Origin: Telluria aromaticivorans
Lineage (GTDB): Bacteria; Pseudomonadota; Gammaproteobacteria; Burkholderiales; Burkholderiaceae_D
Direction of reading: 5' to 3'
Assembly: GCF_013003915.1 (NCBI RefSeq)
Contig: NZ_JABAIV010000007.1
Span: 62,001 to 126,000, forward strand
DNA length: 64,000 nt
Shown here: positions 57,115 through 64,000 of the stretch, piece after piece
Layout of the letters: each line of letters starts with the position of its first letter
Position numbering within the stretch: the stretch's first letter is position 1
Notes under the pieces: generated by a model
What the model saw: the letters and a program-made list of their open reading frames with translations, nothing else
Told to the model about the DNA's origin: nothing
The model's database searches: none
Program-made: the position numbers and the translations under genes

Positions 57115-57288
57115 TCAGCGTTTGTCGCTGTCGAACGGGTCGTCGGCCTTCTTTGCCTCGCGCGCTTCTTCGATCATCCGCCGTTTGGCATTGCGTTGTC
57201 GCATCACTTCTGCATGGCGCGCTGCCGTCATCGGCGGGGCGGTCATGAGTTCCTTGAGCTGGGCGGTATTGGCGTAATTGTTTCGCAT
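57115..57288 (-). CDS. Small charged hypothetical protein (57 aa)
   Basis: From ATG 57288 to TGA 57115, 57 codons. AAGGAG lies ten bases upstream. The product is very polar: MRNNYANTAQLKELM, then RHAEVMRQRNAKRRMIEEAREAKKADDPFDSDKR, likely one long helix. It converges on ubiX with 16 bp between stops. The good Shine-Dalgarno and coherent charge pattern support it; the family is not recognised. Confidence 0.6.
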   Translation of the reverse strand: MRNNYANTAQLKELMTAPPMTAARHAEVMRQRNAKRRMIEEAREAKKADDPFDSDKR

Positions 57289-57405
57289 GCGGCAACTGCT
57301 CCTTGACGTGACCAGTGGCGGCGGATCCGCTCGCCACTTGGCTGATTATGAACCACTCCCGGCCGTTTGTGCGTTCCGGAGGTCACGAAAAGTGCACTTG
57401 CGAAA

Positions 57406-57822
57406 CTATTTTTGCTCGGGCTTCTGGTGATTCATCCGCACCAGCATGCGAATGAACTCGCGGGCAAGCTGGCGGTGGTGTTCGTCAAGACGCTGCAAAT
57501 CGGCAATCAGCTTCACGTCGGCGGACTCGAAACGCGCCCCGCCGCCGCCTTCGCTGCCGGCAGCGACATTCTCGGCGCCGCCGAAGCGCAGCCAGTCGGC
57601 AGGCACACCGAGCCACTGGGCGATCATGCGCAGCTTTTCCTGGGTCGGGATGGCTTCGCCCACCAGCCACTTGCGCGCGGCATGGACGGTAATCGGGCGG
57701 CCTTCGAACCTGATATTGAACTCCCTGGCGAGGCGGGTCGGGCTATCGGGGGAGTAATGAGCGTTCTTCAGCGCTTGCTGGAGACGCTCACTGAAGCTCT
57801 CCCGTTCATTGGATGAATTCAT
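57406..57822 (-). CDS. HTH-domain transcriptional regulator
   Basis: A 138-aa protein from ATG 57822 (MNSSNERESFSERLQQAL); a GTG 11 codons upstream is the alternative. The N-terminal region (SPTRLAREFNIRFEGRPITVHAARKWLVGEAIPTQEKLRMIAQWLGVPADWLRFG) looks like a divergent XRE/phage-repressor HTH. A glycine-rich patch (SEGGGGARF) then leads to a C-terminal helix (LIADLQRLDEHHRQLAREFIRML) that may dimerise. It stands alone. The targets are unknown. Confidence 0.75.
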   Translation of the reverse strand: MNSSNERESFSERLQQALKNAHYSPDSPTRLAREFNIRFEGRPITVHAARKWLVGEAIPTQEKLRMIAQWLGVPADWLRFGGAENVAAGSEGGGGARFESADVKLIADLQRLDEHHRQLAREFIRMLVRMNHQKPEQK

Positions 57823-58079
57823 TGTGACACTTACAAATTGTATACGGATGGCCACGGACGGCCGGCTTCCTATTGCTGAGAAGCCTCGCGGATAATCATA
57901 CCCTTAAAAATTAACAAAGATGTGATTATTTAATAGAATTCACCGGCTTTATAAGCAGGAAAACTATCTAATTTCTCGTTTATGCAAGAGAAAATATATC
58001 CTACCGGAAATTTTATGACCGCGCCGCACAATTCACAGCTATAAAGGGAGAGTTGACCCGGAACTGACCAATGCAATTG

Positions 58080-59132
58080 TTACAGAATCTGGAACCGTAG
58101 GATCCCGCCCGCATCTTTTGTCCGGCGCAGGATGCCGTCGCGCCAGAGCTTGTGAAGGTGGGCCAGGGCCTCGCCCAGCGCAAAGCTGAGCTGGTGGGCG
58201 TCGAGCTGGCGCCGGAACATGATGGGCACGATGTCGACCGCCGATTTCGGCTCGGCACAGGCCACCACCACTTCGGCCAGGCGCTCGGCATGATGGTCGC
58301 GCAACTGGGCGATCCGGGTATGCAGGCCGCGGAAGGGCTTGCCGTGCGAAGGCAGCACTAAGGTGTCTTCAGGCAAGTTTGTGAACTTTTCCAGTGAATC
58401 CAGGTAAAGCTGAAGCGGGTTGCCTTCCGGCTCGACCGCGAATACCGAGACATTGGTCGAGATCCGCGGCAGCACCATATCGCCGGAAATCAGGATATTC
58501 AAGGATTCGCAATACAGCGAGGCATGCTCGGGCGAATGGCCGAAGCCGGTGATGACGCGCCATTGCATGCCGCCGATGTCGACCTGGTCTCCATCCTGCA
58601 GGCGGGTATAGGCATCCGGCACGGCCGGCACCAGGGATGGATAGTAATTTTTGCGGCTGCGCATTTGATCGAGCATGGAGGCGTCGGTCAGGCCGTGGCG
58701 CTCGAAGTGCGGGATGGCCGACGGGCCATCGACACCGGGCAAGGCTGCCGCCATCATGCGGGCGAAGGCAAACTCGCCCGTGGTGGTCCAGAACGGCGCC
58801 TCGAAGCGCGCGCTGAGCCAGCCGGACAGGCCGACGTGGTCCGGGTGGCAATGGGTAGCGAATACGCGCAGCAGCGGCGCGCCGTGCAGGCCCTCGCCCA
58901 GCACCTGTTCCCAGGCGGCGCGGGTGGCGTCAGTGCCGGCGCCGCAATCGATCACGCTCCAGCCGGCCCTTCCCTCCTGCTCGTCCTTCAGCAGCCACAA
59001 ATTGATGTGATCCAGCGCAAACGGCAGCGGCATGCGGATCCATACCAGCCCCGGCGCGATCTCGTGCAGGGTGCCGGGCGCGGGAATCGTGTCGCCAAGT
59101 GGATAGGCCAGCTGGGCTTCGAGCGGGTTCAT
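58080..59132 (-). CDS. Metallo-beta-lactamase-fold hydrolase
   Basis: A 350-aa protein with the metal motif THCHPDH (His94, His96, Asp98, His99), GFGHSPEH (third His), SGDMVLPRIS (bridging Asp) and the last His in PSHGKPFRGLH. The C-terminal ~80 residues form a winged-helix-like tail (FALGEALAHLHKLWRDGILRR), as in LACTB2-type and related hydrolases. It diverges from liuR, with a LiuR box between them, so it may belong to that regulon. The substrate is unknown. Confidence 0.9.
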   Translation of the reverse strand: MNPLEAQLAYPLGDTIPAPGTLHEIAPGLVWIRMPLPFALDHINLWLLKDEQEGRAGWSVIDCGAGTDATRAAWEQVLGEGLHGAPLLRVFATHCHPDHVGLSGWLSARFEAPFWTTTGEFAFARMMAAALPGVDGPSAIPHFERHGLTDASMLDQMRSRKNYYPSLVPAVPDAYTRLQDGDQVDIGGMQWRVITGFGHSPEHASLYCESLNILISGDMVLPRISTNVSVFAVEPEGNPLQLYLDSLEKFTNLPEDTLVLPSHGKPFRGLHTRIAQLRDHHAERLAEVVVACAEPKSAVDIVPIMFRRQLDAHQLSFALGEALAHLHKLWRDGILRRTKDAGGILRFQIL

Positions 59133-59176
59133 GGAAATCTTTCGTGTCCGTGGAAAGGCGAGCGCGCTACAATGTG

Positions 59177-59193
59177 TTTAACGTTAACGTAAA
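59177..59193. promoter_or_regulatory. liuR: LiuR box in the liuR/MBL hydrolase intergenic region
   Basis: TTTAACGTTAACGTAAA, a near-palindrome with the ACGTTAACGT core known for LiuR, a MerR-type regulator of branched-chain amino acid catabolism. It lies 88 bp upstream of liuR and 44 bp from the divergent hydrolase gene, so it can serve both. Confidence 0.8.
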
Positions 59194-59280
59194 CGGAAAT
59201 GCGCCGAGCCGTCATTTTAAGCCATTCCGCGTTTTGCCTTATTTGCCTGCCCTTTGCTGCCCTTGCCCTCATCGCCCACC

Positions 59281-59682
59281 ATGGTCACCTACACCATCGC
59301 CGAACTGGCGCGCGAATTCGACATCACCGCCCGCGCCATCCGTTTCTATGAAGACCAGGGCCTGCTCAGCCCCATGCGCGAAGGCGTCGGCGGGCGCAAC
59401 CGTGTCTACACCGCGCGCGACCGCACCCGCCTCAAGCTGACCCTGCGCGGCAAGCGCCTCGGCCTCACCCTGTCGGAAATCAAGAGCATCGTCGACATGT
59501 ACGAGTCGCCGCGCGACACCGTGGCCCAGATCGACCGTTTCCTCGGCGTGCTGGCGCACCAGCGCGTGACGCTGGAACAGCAGCGTGCCGACATCGAGAT
59601 GGCGCTGGAAGAAATTGCCGCGCACGAGGAAGAATGCCGCCGCCTGCTGCTCGAGAGCACCGAGCGCCAGGACGCTGCCTGA
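59281..59682 (+). CDS. liuR: MerR-family regulator LiuR
   Basis: A 133-aa MerR protein. The HTH (YTIAELAREFDITARAIRFYEDQGLLSPMREGVGGRNRVY) and the following dimerisation helix (LTLSEIKSIVDMYESPRDTVAQIDRFLGVL) match LiuR of Burkholderiales. LiuR represses leucine/isovaleryl-CoA catabolic genes and is relieved by pathway intermediates. Its own box lies upstream. The start is ATG 59281; a hydrophobic upstream extension in frame is not MerR-like. A bulged hairpin with seven T residues follows at 59689-59714. Confidence 0.92.
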   Translation: MVTYTIAELAREFDITARAIRFYEDQGLLSPMREGVGGRNRVYTARDRTRLKLTLRGKRLGLTLSEIKSIVDMYESPRDTVAQIDRFLGVLAHQRVTLEQQRADIEMALEEIAAHEEECRRLLLESTERQDAA

Positions 59683-59688
59683 AGCACT

Positions 59689-59714
59689 GCCGGTTGGTTA
59701 ACCCGGCTTTTTTT
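59689..59714 (+). terminator. Intrinsic terminator after liuR
   Basis: GCCGGTT pairs with AACCCGGC (one bulged C), followed by seven T residues (59708-59714), 6 bp after the liuR stop. It separates liuR transcription from the liuA promoter region just beyond. Confidence 0.65.
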
Positions 59715-59724
59715 CGCCCTCTAG

Positions 59725-59746
59725 TTGACGTTTACGTTAACGTAAG
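59725..59746 (+). promoter_or_regulatory. liuA: LiuR box upstream of liuA
   Basis: The stretch includes TTTACGTTAACGTAAG (59731-59746) with the ACGTTAACGT core shared with the liuR box, preceded by TTGACG at 59725, which could serve as a -35 element. It lies 151 bp upstream of the liuA ATG. Confidence 0.8.
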
Positions 59747-59773
59747 AGGCGAGTATGATTCATTCCTAAAGCA

Positions 59774-59865
59774 CCTGACAAAACCCTGAGGGCAAGGCGC
59801 ATCGTCGAAGACAGTACGCTAGTACGGCAAGACGATGTAACGCCGCCATCAGGGGAATTGTCAGG
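59774..59865. repeat. 92-bp nested palindrome in the liuA leader
   Basis: CCTGACAAAACCCTGA (59774-59789) is the near-exact complement of TCAGGGGAATTGTCAGG (59849-59865). Inside it, CATCGTC pairs with GACGATG, and AGTAC occurs twice around the centre (AGTACGCTAGTAC). The whole could fold into one long hairpin. It lies between the LiuR box and the liuA start, 32 bp before the ATG. Confidence 0.7.
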
Positions 59866-59897
59866 CGCGCCCAACCACCGTTCACCAAGAGGACGAC

Positions 59898-61082
59898 ATG
59901 CTGCATCTCCCAGGCTTGACCTTTGACCATGGCGAAGACATCGCCGCACTGCGCGAAGCAGTCCAACAGTTCGCCGCGGCCGAAATCGCACCGCGCGCTG
60001 CGGAGATCGACCGCACTGACCAGTTCCCGATGGACTTGTGGAAGAAGATGGGCGAGCTCGGCCTGCTGGGCATCACCGTCAGCGAGGAATACGGCGGCGC
60101 CAACATGGGCTACCTGGCGCACATCATCGCCATGGAAGAGATCTCGCGCGCGTCGGCCTCGGTCGGCCTGTCCTACGGCGCCCACTCGAACCTGTGCGTG
60201 AACCAGATCAAGCGCAACGGCACCGAAGAGCAGAAACAGAAATACCTGCCGAAGCTGATCTCGGGTGAGCACATCGGTGCACTGGCCATGTCCGAGCCGA
60301 ATGCCGGTTCCGACGTCGTCAGCATGAAACTGCGCGCCGAACTGAAGGGCGACCGCTACGTGCTGAACGGCACCAAGATGTGGATCACCAACGGCCCCGA
60401 CGCCGACACGCTGGTGGTGTATGCCAAGACCGATATCGAAGCGGGCGCGCGCGGCATGACCGCCTTCCTGATCGAAAAAGGTTTTAAAGGTTTCTCGATC
60501 GCGCAAAAACTCGACAAGCTGGGCATGCGCGGCTCGCACACGGGCGAACTGGTGTTCCAGGACTGCGAAGTGCCGGTCGAGAACGTGCTGGGCGGCCTGG
60601 GCAAGGGCGTGAACGTGCTGATGTCGGGCCTGGACTTCGAGCGCACCGTGCTGTCGGGCGGTCCGCTGGGCATCATGTCGGCCTGCATGGACTCGGTGGT
60701 GCCTTACATCCACGAGCGCAAGCAGTTCGGCCAGGCCATCGGCGAGTTCCAGCTCATGCAGGGCAAGATCGCCGACATGTATTCGACCATGATGGCTTGC
60801 CGTGCCTACGTGTATGCCGTTGGTCAGGCCTGCGACCGCGCCGCCTCGCCGGAAGCAGTCCGTGCGCTGCGCAAGGATGCTGCCGGCGCGATTTTGTACT
60901 CGGCTGAAAAGGCGACCTGGATGGCGGGTGAAGCGATCCAGACGCTGGGCGGCAACGGCTATATCAATGAGTATCCGGTCGGCCGCCTGTGGCGCGACGC
61001 CAAGCTGTATGAGATCGGCGCGGGCACCAGCGAAATTCGCCGCATGCTGATTGGGCGTGAGTTGTTTGGCGAGACGATGTAA
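59898..61082 (+). CDS. liuA: Isovaleryl-CoA dehydrogenase
   Basis: A 394-aa acyl-CoA dehydrogenase. [12 protein letters not shown] and [18 protein letters not shown] are family signatures for FAD and substrate. The base is likely Glu248 ([15 protein letters not shown]), and the C-terminal motif reads [10 protein letters not shown], with Gly where other acyl-CoA dehydrogenases have the catalytic Glu (EGTSE). That pair of features is diagnostic of isovaleryl-CoA dehydrogenase. It oxidises isovaleryl-CoA from leucine. A LiuR box is upstream. Confidence 0.95.
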   Translation: MLHLPGLTFDHGEDIAALREAVQQFAAAEIAPRAAEIDRTDQFPMDLWKKMGELGLLGITVSEEYGGANMGYLAHIIAMEEISRASASVGLSYGAHSNLCVNQIKRNGTEEQKQKYLPKLISGEHIGALAMSEPNAGSDVVSMKLRAELKGDRYVLNGTKMWITNGPDADTLVVYAKTDIEAGARGMTAFLIEKGFKGFSIAQKLDKLGMRGSHTGELVFQDCEVPVENVLGGLGKGVNVLMSGLDFERTVLSGGPLGIMSACMDSVVPYIHERKQFGQAIGEFQLMQGKIADMYSTMMACRAYVYAVGQACDRAASPEAVRALRKDAAGAILYSAEKATWMAGEAIQTLGGNGYINEYPVGRLWRDAKLYEIGAGTSEIRRMLIGRELFGETM

Positions 61083-61107
61083 GGCAGATCAATGGCGTAT
61101 GCCGCTC

Positions 61108-61209
61108 GTAGGGTGGTCGGCTTTGCCGACCGCGCGTTCAACCATAACCGGCATATAGATAACGCATCGGCTGGTTGAACGCGCGGTCGGGAGGACCCGA
61201 CCACCCTAC
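61108..61209. repeat. GTAG composite hairpin element, copy 6
   Basis: Bounded by GTAGGGTGGTC at 61108 and GACCACCCTAC ending 61209. The stems use GGTCGG/CCGACC and GGTCGGG/CCCGACC in place of GGGCGG/CCGCCC: the base changed on one side is matched on the other. Both loops are short. It lies between liuA and aceK. Confidence 0.85.
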
Positions 61210-61253
61210 ATTGCTAGAATGTCCGCTTTCCTGGATTGCGCGCGAGACGAACG

Positions 61254-63086
61254 ATGACCCAGCAAGCGTTTCCCAAACTGCTGTCTTCCCAGATTGCCTT
61301 CGACATCGCGCGCACCATCCTGGATGGCTTCGACAAGCATTACCGCTTGTTCCGCCAAGCCTCCCAGCAGGCCAGGCGCTATTTCGAGACGGCCGACTGG
61401 AGCACTGCCCAGGCGGCGGCGCGCGAGCGCATCGATTATTACGACAAGCGGGTGCAGGAATGCGTGCATGTACTCGAAGACGAGTACTCGCCCGAAGAAC
61501 TCACCGACCTGGTCTGGCGCGAAACCAAGCTGCACTATATTGGCCTGCTGTCGGGCCACAAGCAGCCGGAACTGGCCGAGACCTTCTTCAATTCGGTCAG
61601 CTGCATCATTTTGCATCGCAGCTATTACCATAATGACTATATCTTCGTGCGCCCGGTGATCTCCACCGAGTACATCGAGACCGACGACCTGCAGCCGACC
61701 TACCGCGTGTACTACCCGGCGGCGGACGGCCTGCGATTCGCCCTCAAGCGCGTCGTCACCAACTTCCAGCTAAACGTACCCTTCGCCGACCTCGACCGCG
61801 ATGTCGCCCAGGTCGAGGCTCGCATTACCGAAGCCTTCGGTCTCGACCAGGCCGAACCGAATTTGCAGCTGCACGTACTGTCCAGCCCCTTCTTTCGCAA
61901 CAAGGGCGCCTATATTGTCGGCCGCGCCATCAATGGGCCGCGCGACTATCCCTTCGTGATCCCGGTACTGCACAATCGCCAGGGCGAGCTGGTGCTCGAC
62001 ACGGTGCTGACCGACGTGTATCACATCACCCTGCTGTTCAGCTTCACGCGCGCCTACTTTTTGGTAGACATGGAAGTGCCGTCGGCGTTCGTGGGCTTCC
62101 TGCGCAGCCTGATGCCGCGCAAGCCGCGCAGCGAAATCTATACCGTGCTGGGCCTGCAGAAGCAGGGCAAGACCCTGTTCTACCGCGACTACCTGCAGCA
62201 CCTGAAACACAGCTCGGACCGCTTCCAGATCGCGCCCGGCATCCGCGGGCTGGTGATGCTGGTGTTCGAACTGCCGTCCTTCCCCTATGTGTTCAAGGTG
62301 ATCAAGGATTTCTATCCGCCCCCGAAGGACACCACGCGCGCGCTGGTCAAGGAAAAATACTTGCTGGTGAAGCACCACGACCGCGTCGGGCGCATGGCAG
62401 ATACCCTCGAATATTCCGACGTCGCCTTCCCGCTGGCGCGCTTTTCCGAAGAGCTGCTGGCCGAACTGAAGGAATTCGCGCCCTCACTGGTCGAGATCGA
62501 AGGCGAGCGCATTATCGTGCGCCACCTGTATATCGAGCGCCGCATGGTGCCGCTGAATATTTATCTCGGCAATGCGCAGGAACAGGGAAACGAGGAACGC
62601 ATCGAGCACGGCGTGATCGAATATGGGAATGCGATCAAGGACCTGGTGGCGGCGAATATCTTCCCCGGCGATATGCTGTATAAAAATTTCGGCGTCACCC
62701 GCCACGGCCGCGTCGTGTTCTATGATTACGATGAGATCGAGTACCTCACCGACTGCCATTTTCGCGATATCCCGGAAGCGCGCAACGAAGAAGACGAGAT
62801 GTCGGCAGAACCGTGGTACCCGATCGGCAAGCACGACGTCTTCCCGGAACAATTCGGCCGCTTTTTGCTTGGAAATCCCAGGATTCGTCACTACTTTATG
62901 AAACACCACGCGGACTTGCTTACCCGCGATTATTGGCAGTCCCACAAGGACCGCATATTGGCGGGCGTCGTCGACGACGTCTTCCCGTACCCGCAGCAGA
63001 TCCGCTTTTGCAATCACCAGGCTATCCCCACCCCGGCGCCGCAGCATTCACCTGCACAGCCAACCATTTTGGAGAACACACAATGA
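61254..63086 (+). CDS. aceK: Isocitrate dehydrogenase kinase/phosphatase
   Basis: A 610-aa protein (family ~580-610). The N-terminal regulatory part is followed by the kinase-like core ([53 protein letters not shown]) and the metal-binding [33 protein letters not shown]. It switches isocitrate dehydrogenase off so that carbon enters the glyoxylate shunt during growth on acetate or fatty acids. The start is ATG 61254 ([10 protein letters not shown]). Its stop overlaps the thiolase start. Confidence 0.96.
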   Translation: MTQQAFPKLLSSQIAFDIARTILDGFDKHYRLFRQASQQARRYFETADWSTAQAAARERIDYYDKRVQECVHVLEDEYSPEELTDLVWRETKLHYIGLLSGHKQPELAETFFNSVSCIILHRSYYHNDYIFVRPVISTEYIETDDLQPTYRVYYPAADGLRFALKRVVTNFQLNVPFADLDRDVAQVEARITEAFGLDQAEPNLQLHVLSSPFFRNKGAYIVGRAINGPRDYPFVIPVLHNRQGELVLDTVLTDVYHITLLFSFTRAYFLVDMEVPSAFVGFLRSLMPRKPRSEIYTVLGLQKQGKTLFYRDYLQHLKHSSDRFQIAPGIRGLVMLVFELPSFPYVFKVIKDFYPPPKDTTRALVKEKYLLVKHHDRVGRMADTLEYSDVAFPLARFSEELLAELKEFAPSLVEIEGERIIVRHLYIERRMVPLNIYLGNAQEQGNEERIEHGVIEYGNAIKDLVAANIFPGDMLYKNFGVTRHGRVVFYDYDEIEYLTDCHFRDIPEARNEEDEMSAEPWYPIGKHDVFPEQFGRFLLGNPRIRHYFMKHHADLLTRDYWQSHKDRILAGVVDDVFPYPQQIRFCNHQAIPTPAPQHSPAQPTILENTQ

Positions 63087-64000
63087 ATGATCCAGTCGTT
63101 ATCGTTGGCGCCGCCCGTACCCCGATGGGTGCCTTCCAGGGCGATTTCTCGTCGAAGTCGGCGAGCGACCTCGGCGCGGTGGCGATCAAGGCCGCAGTCG
63201 AGCGCGCCGGCGTATCCGCCGACAGCATCGAACACGTCTACTTCGGCAACTGCCTGATGGCCGGCCAGGGCCAGGCCCCGGCGCGCCAGGCGCTGATCAA
63301 GGCCGGCCTGCCGATGTCGGTCGGCGCCGTGACCCTGTCGAAAATGTGCGGCTCGGCGATGCAGGCCGCGATCTTCGCGCATGACCAGCTGGTGGCCGGC
63401 AGCGCCGACATCGTGGTCGCCGGCGGCATGGAATCGATGACCAACGCCCCTTACCTGATCCCGAAAGCGCGCGGCGGCTACCGCATCGGCCACGCGCCGA
63501 TGTTCGACCACATGATGATGGACGGCCTGGAAGACGCCTACTCGCGCAACGAGAAGACCGGCGAAGGCCGTTCGATGGGCACCTTCGCCGAAGAATGCGT
63601 GGCGACTTACCAGTTCTCGCGCGAAGAGCAGGACAACTTTGCCATTGAATCGGTCAAGCGCGCGCAGGCTGCCAACAACGAAGGCTGGTTCAACTGGGAA
63701 GTCGCGCCGGTGAGCGTGGCTACCCGCGCCGGCGAGCTGGTAGTCGAGAAGGACGAAGGCCCGCTGAAGGCCAAGATCGACAAGATCCCGTCGCTCAAGC
63801 CTGCCTTCAAGAAGGACGGCACCGTGACCGCCGCATCGTCCTCGTCGATCAACGACGGCGCCGCCGCCCTGGTGATGATGCGCGAATCGAAGGCCAAGGA
63901 ACTGGGCCTGGCCCCGATCGCCCGCGTGATCGGCCACGCTACGTTCGCGCAGGAACCGAACCTGTTCACCACCGCCCCGATCGGCGCGATGCAGAAGCTG
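63083..64000 (+). CDS. Acetyl-CoA acetyltransferase (thiolase), 3' end outside window
   Basis: 306 codons are visible from ATG 63083, which overlaps the aceK stop (ATGA). The thiolase N-terminus [21 protein letters not shown], the acyl-enzyme Cys89 ([15 protein letters not shown]) and the [10 protein letters not shown] motif are present; the second catalytic Cys and the GHP motif lie beyond base 64000. It condenses or cleaves acetoacetyl-CoA. Its neighbours (liuA, aceK) point to acetyl-CoA from leucine/fatty acids, though a role in PHB synthesis is equally possible. Confidence 0.93.
   Translation, partial: MNDPVVIVGAARTPMGAFQGDFSSKSASDLGAVAIKAAVERAGVSADSIEHVYFGNCLMAGQGQAPARQALIKAGLPMSVGAVTLSKMCGSAMQAAIFAHDQLVAGSADIVVAGGMESMTNAPYLIPKARGGYRIGHAPMFDHMMMDGLEDAYSRNEKTGEGRSMGTFAEECVATYQFSREEQDNFAIESVKRAQAANNEGWFNWEVAPVSVATRAGELVVEKDEGPLKAKIDKIPSLKPAFKKDGTVTAASSSSINDGAAALVMMRESKAKELGLAPIARVIGHATFAQEPNLFTTAPIGAMQKL

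Noticed and set aside
57104..57337. 77-aa minus-strand frame overlapping the 57-aa gene
   Set aside because: Different frame, Arg/Gln/Pro-rich and poor start; the 57-codon frame has AAGGAG and a coherent helix.
58020..58079. Short frame ending in MTAPHNSQL downstream of the MBL hydrolase
   Set aside because: About 20 codons, no ribosome site and no pattern.
1..64000. tRNA, rRNA, CRISPR array or prophage
   Set aside because: No cloverleaf, rRNA segment, regularly spaced direct repeats or phage structural genes were seen by eye; a tRNAscan or CRISPR search was not possible.

Overview
This is a GC-rich chromosomal segment from a beta-proteobacterium, most likely Oxalobacteraceae (Massilia/Telluria/Duganella group). 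That assignment is inferred from gene content and order (mla-ibaG-murA-his-hinT-tat on one strand, liuR/liuA, aceK, extracellular PHB depolymerase), not from a database search. Nearly all of the window is core genome. There are no rRNA or tRNA genes, no prophage and no CRISPR array.

Layout. 1-6.6 kb: tail of an acyl-CoA-synthetase/GNAT fusion, an EgtB/SenA-like iron enzyme, a LysR regulator diverging from a GST, a PPOX flavoprotein, then a small HTH/membrane-protein module. 6.7-16.4 kb: priA and hemE separated by a 558-bp DnaA-box-like region, then an S9 peptidase overlapping a 1367-aa SNF2 ATPase. 16.7-21.6 kb: membrane protein, secreted DUF885 metalloprotein, secreted PHB depolymerase, DUF2256. 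21.6-38.6 kb: a 17-kb block on the minus strand, read mlaF-E-D-A-C-B, an ABC exporter pair, ibaG, murA, hisG-D, a DNA methyltransferase, hisC-B-H-A-F-I-E, hinT, tatA-B-C. 39.3-45.6 kb: gltBD glutamate synthase. 45.7-46.9 kb: a REP-associated tyrosine transposase (RAYT) with its own repeats. 46.9-49.2 kb: two-component system and DUF3297. 49.4-57.3 kb: second SNF2 ATPase, tex, small membrane proteins, grxD, ubiX. 57.4-64 kb: HTH regulator, metallo-beta-lactamase-fold hydrolase, LiuR and isovaleryl-CoA dehydrogenase with LiuR boxes, aceK overlapping a thiolase that runs off the end.

Functionally the window joins cell-envelope upkeep (Mla lipid transport, MurA, Tat export), histidine and glutamate biosynthesis, leucine/acyl-CoA catabolism feeding the glyoxylate switch (LiuA, AceK, thiolase), and DNA/RNA transactions (PriA, two SNF2 ATPases, Tex).

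The most unusual signal is non-coding. Six GTAG-headed inverted hairpin elements lie near gene 3' ends. In four of them a hairpin carries at its tip a 27-nt palindrome (five copies in all) whose two arms change together, and a further copy stands alone between gltB and gltD. A separate REP family surrounds the RAYT gene in opposite orientations on its two sides. Other points to check are the methyltransferase inside the his operon, the DnaA-box-like cluster between hemE and priA, and a 92-bp nested palindrome in the liuA leader.
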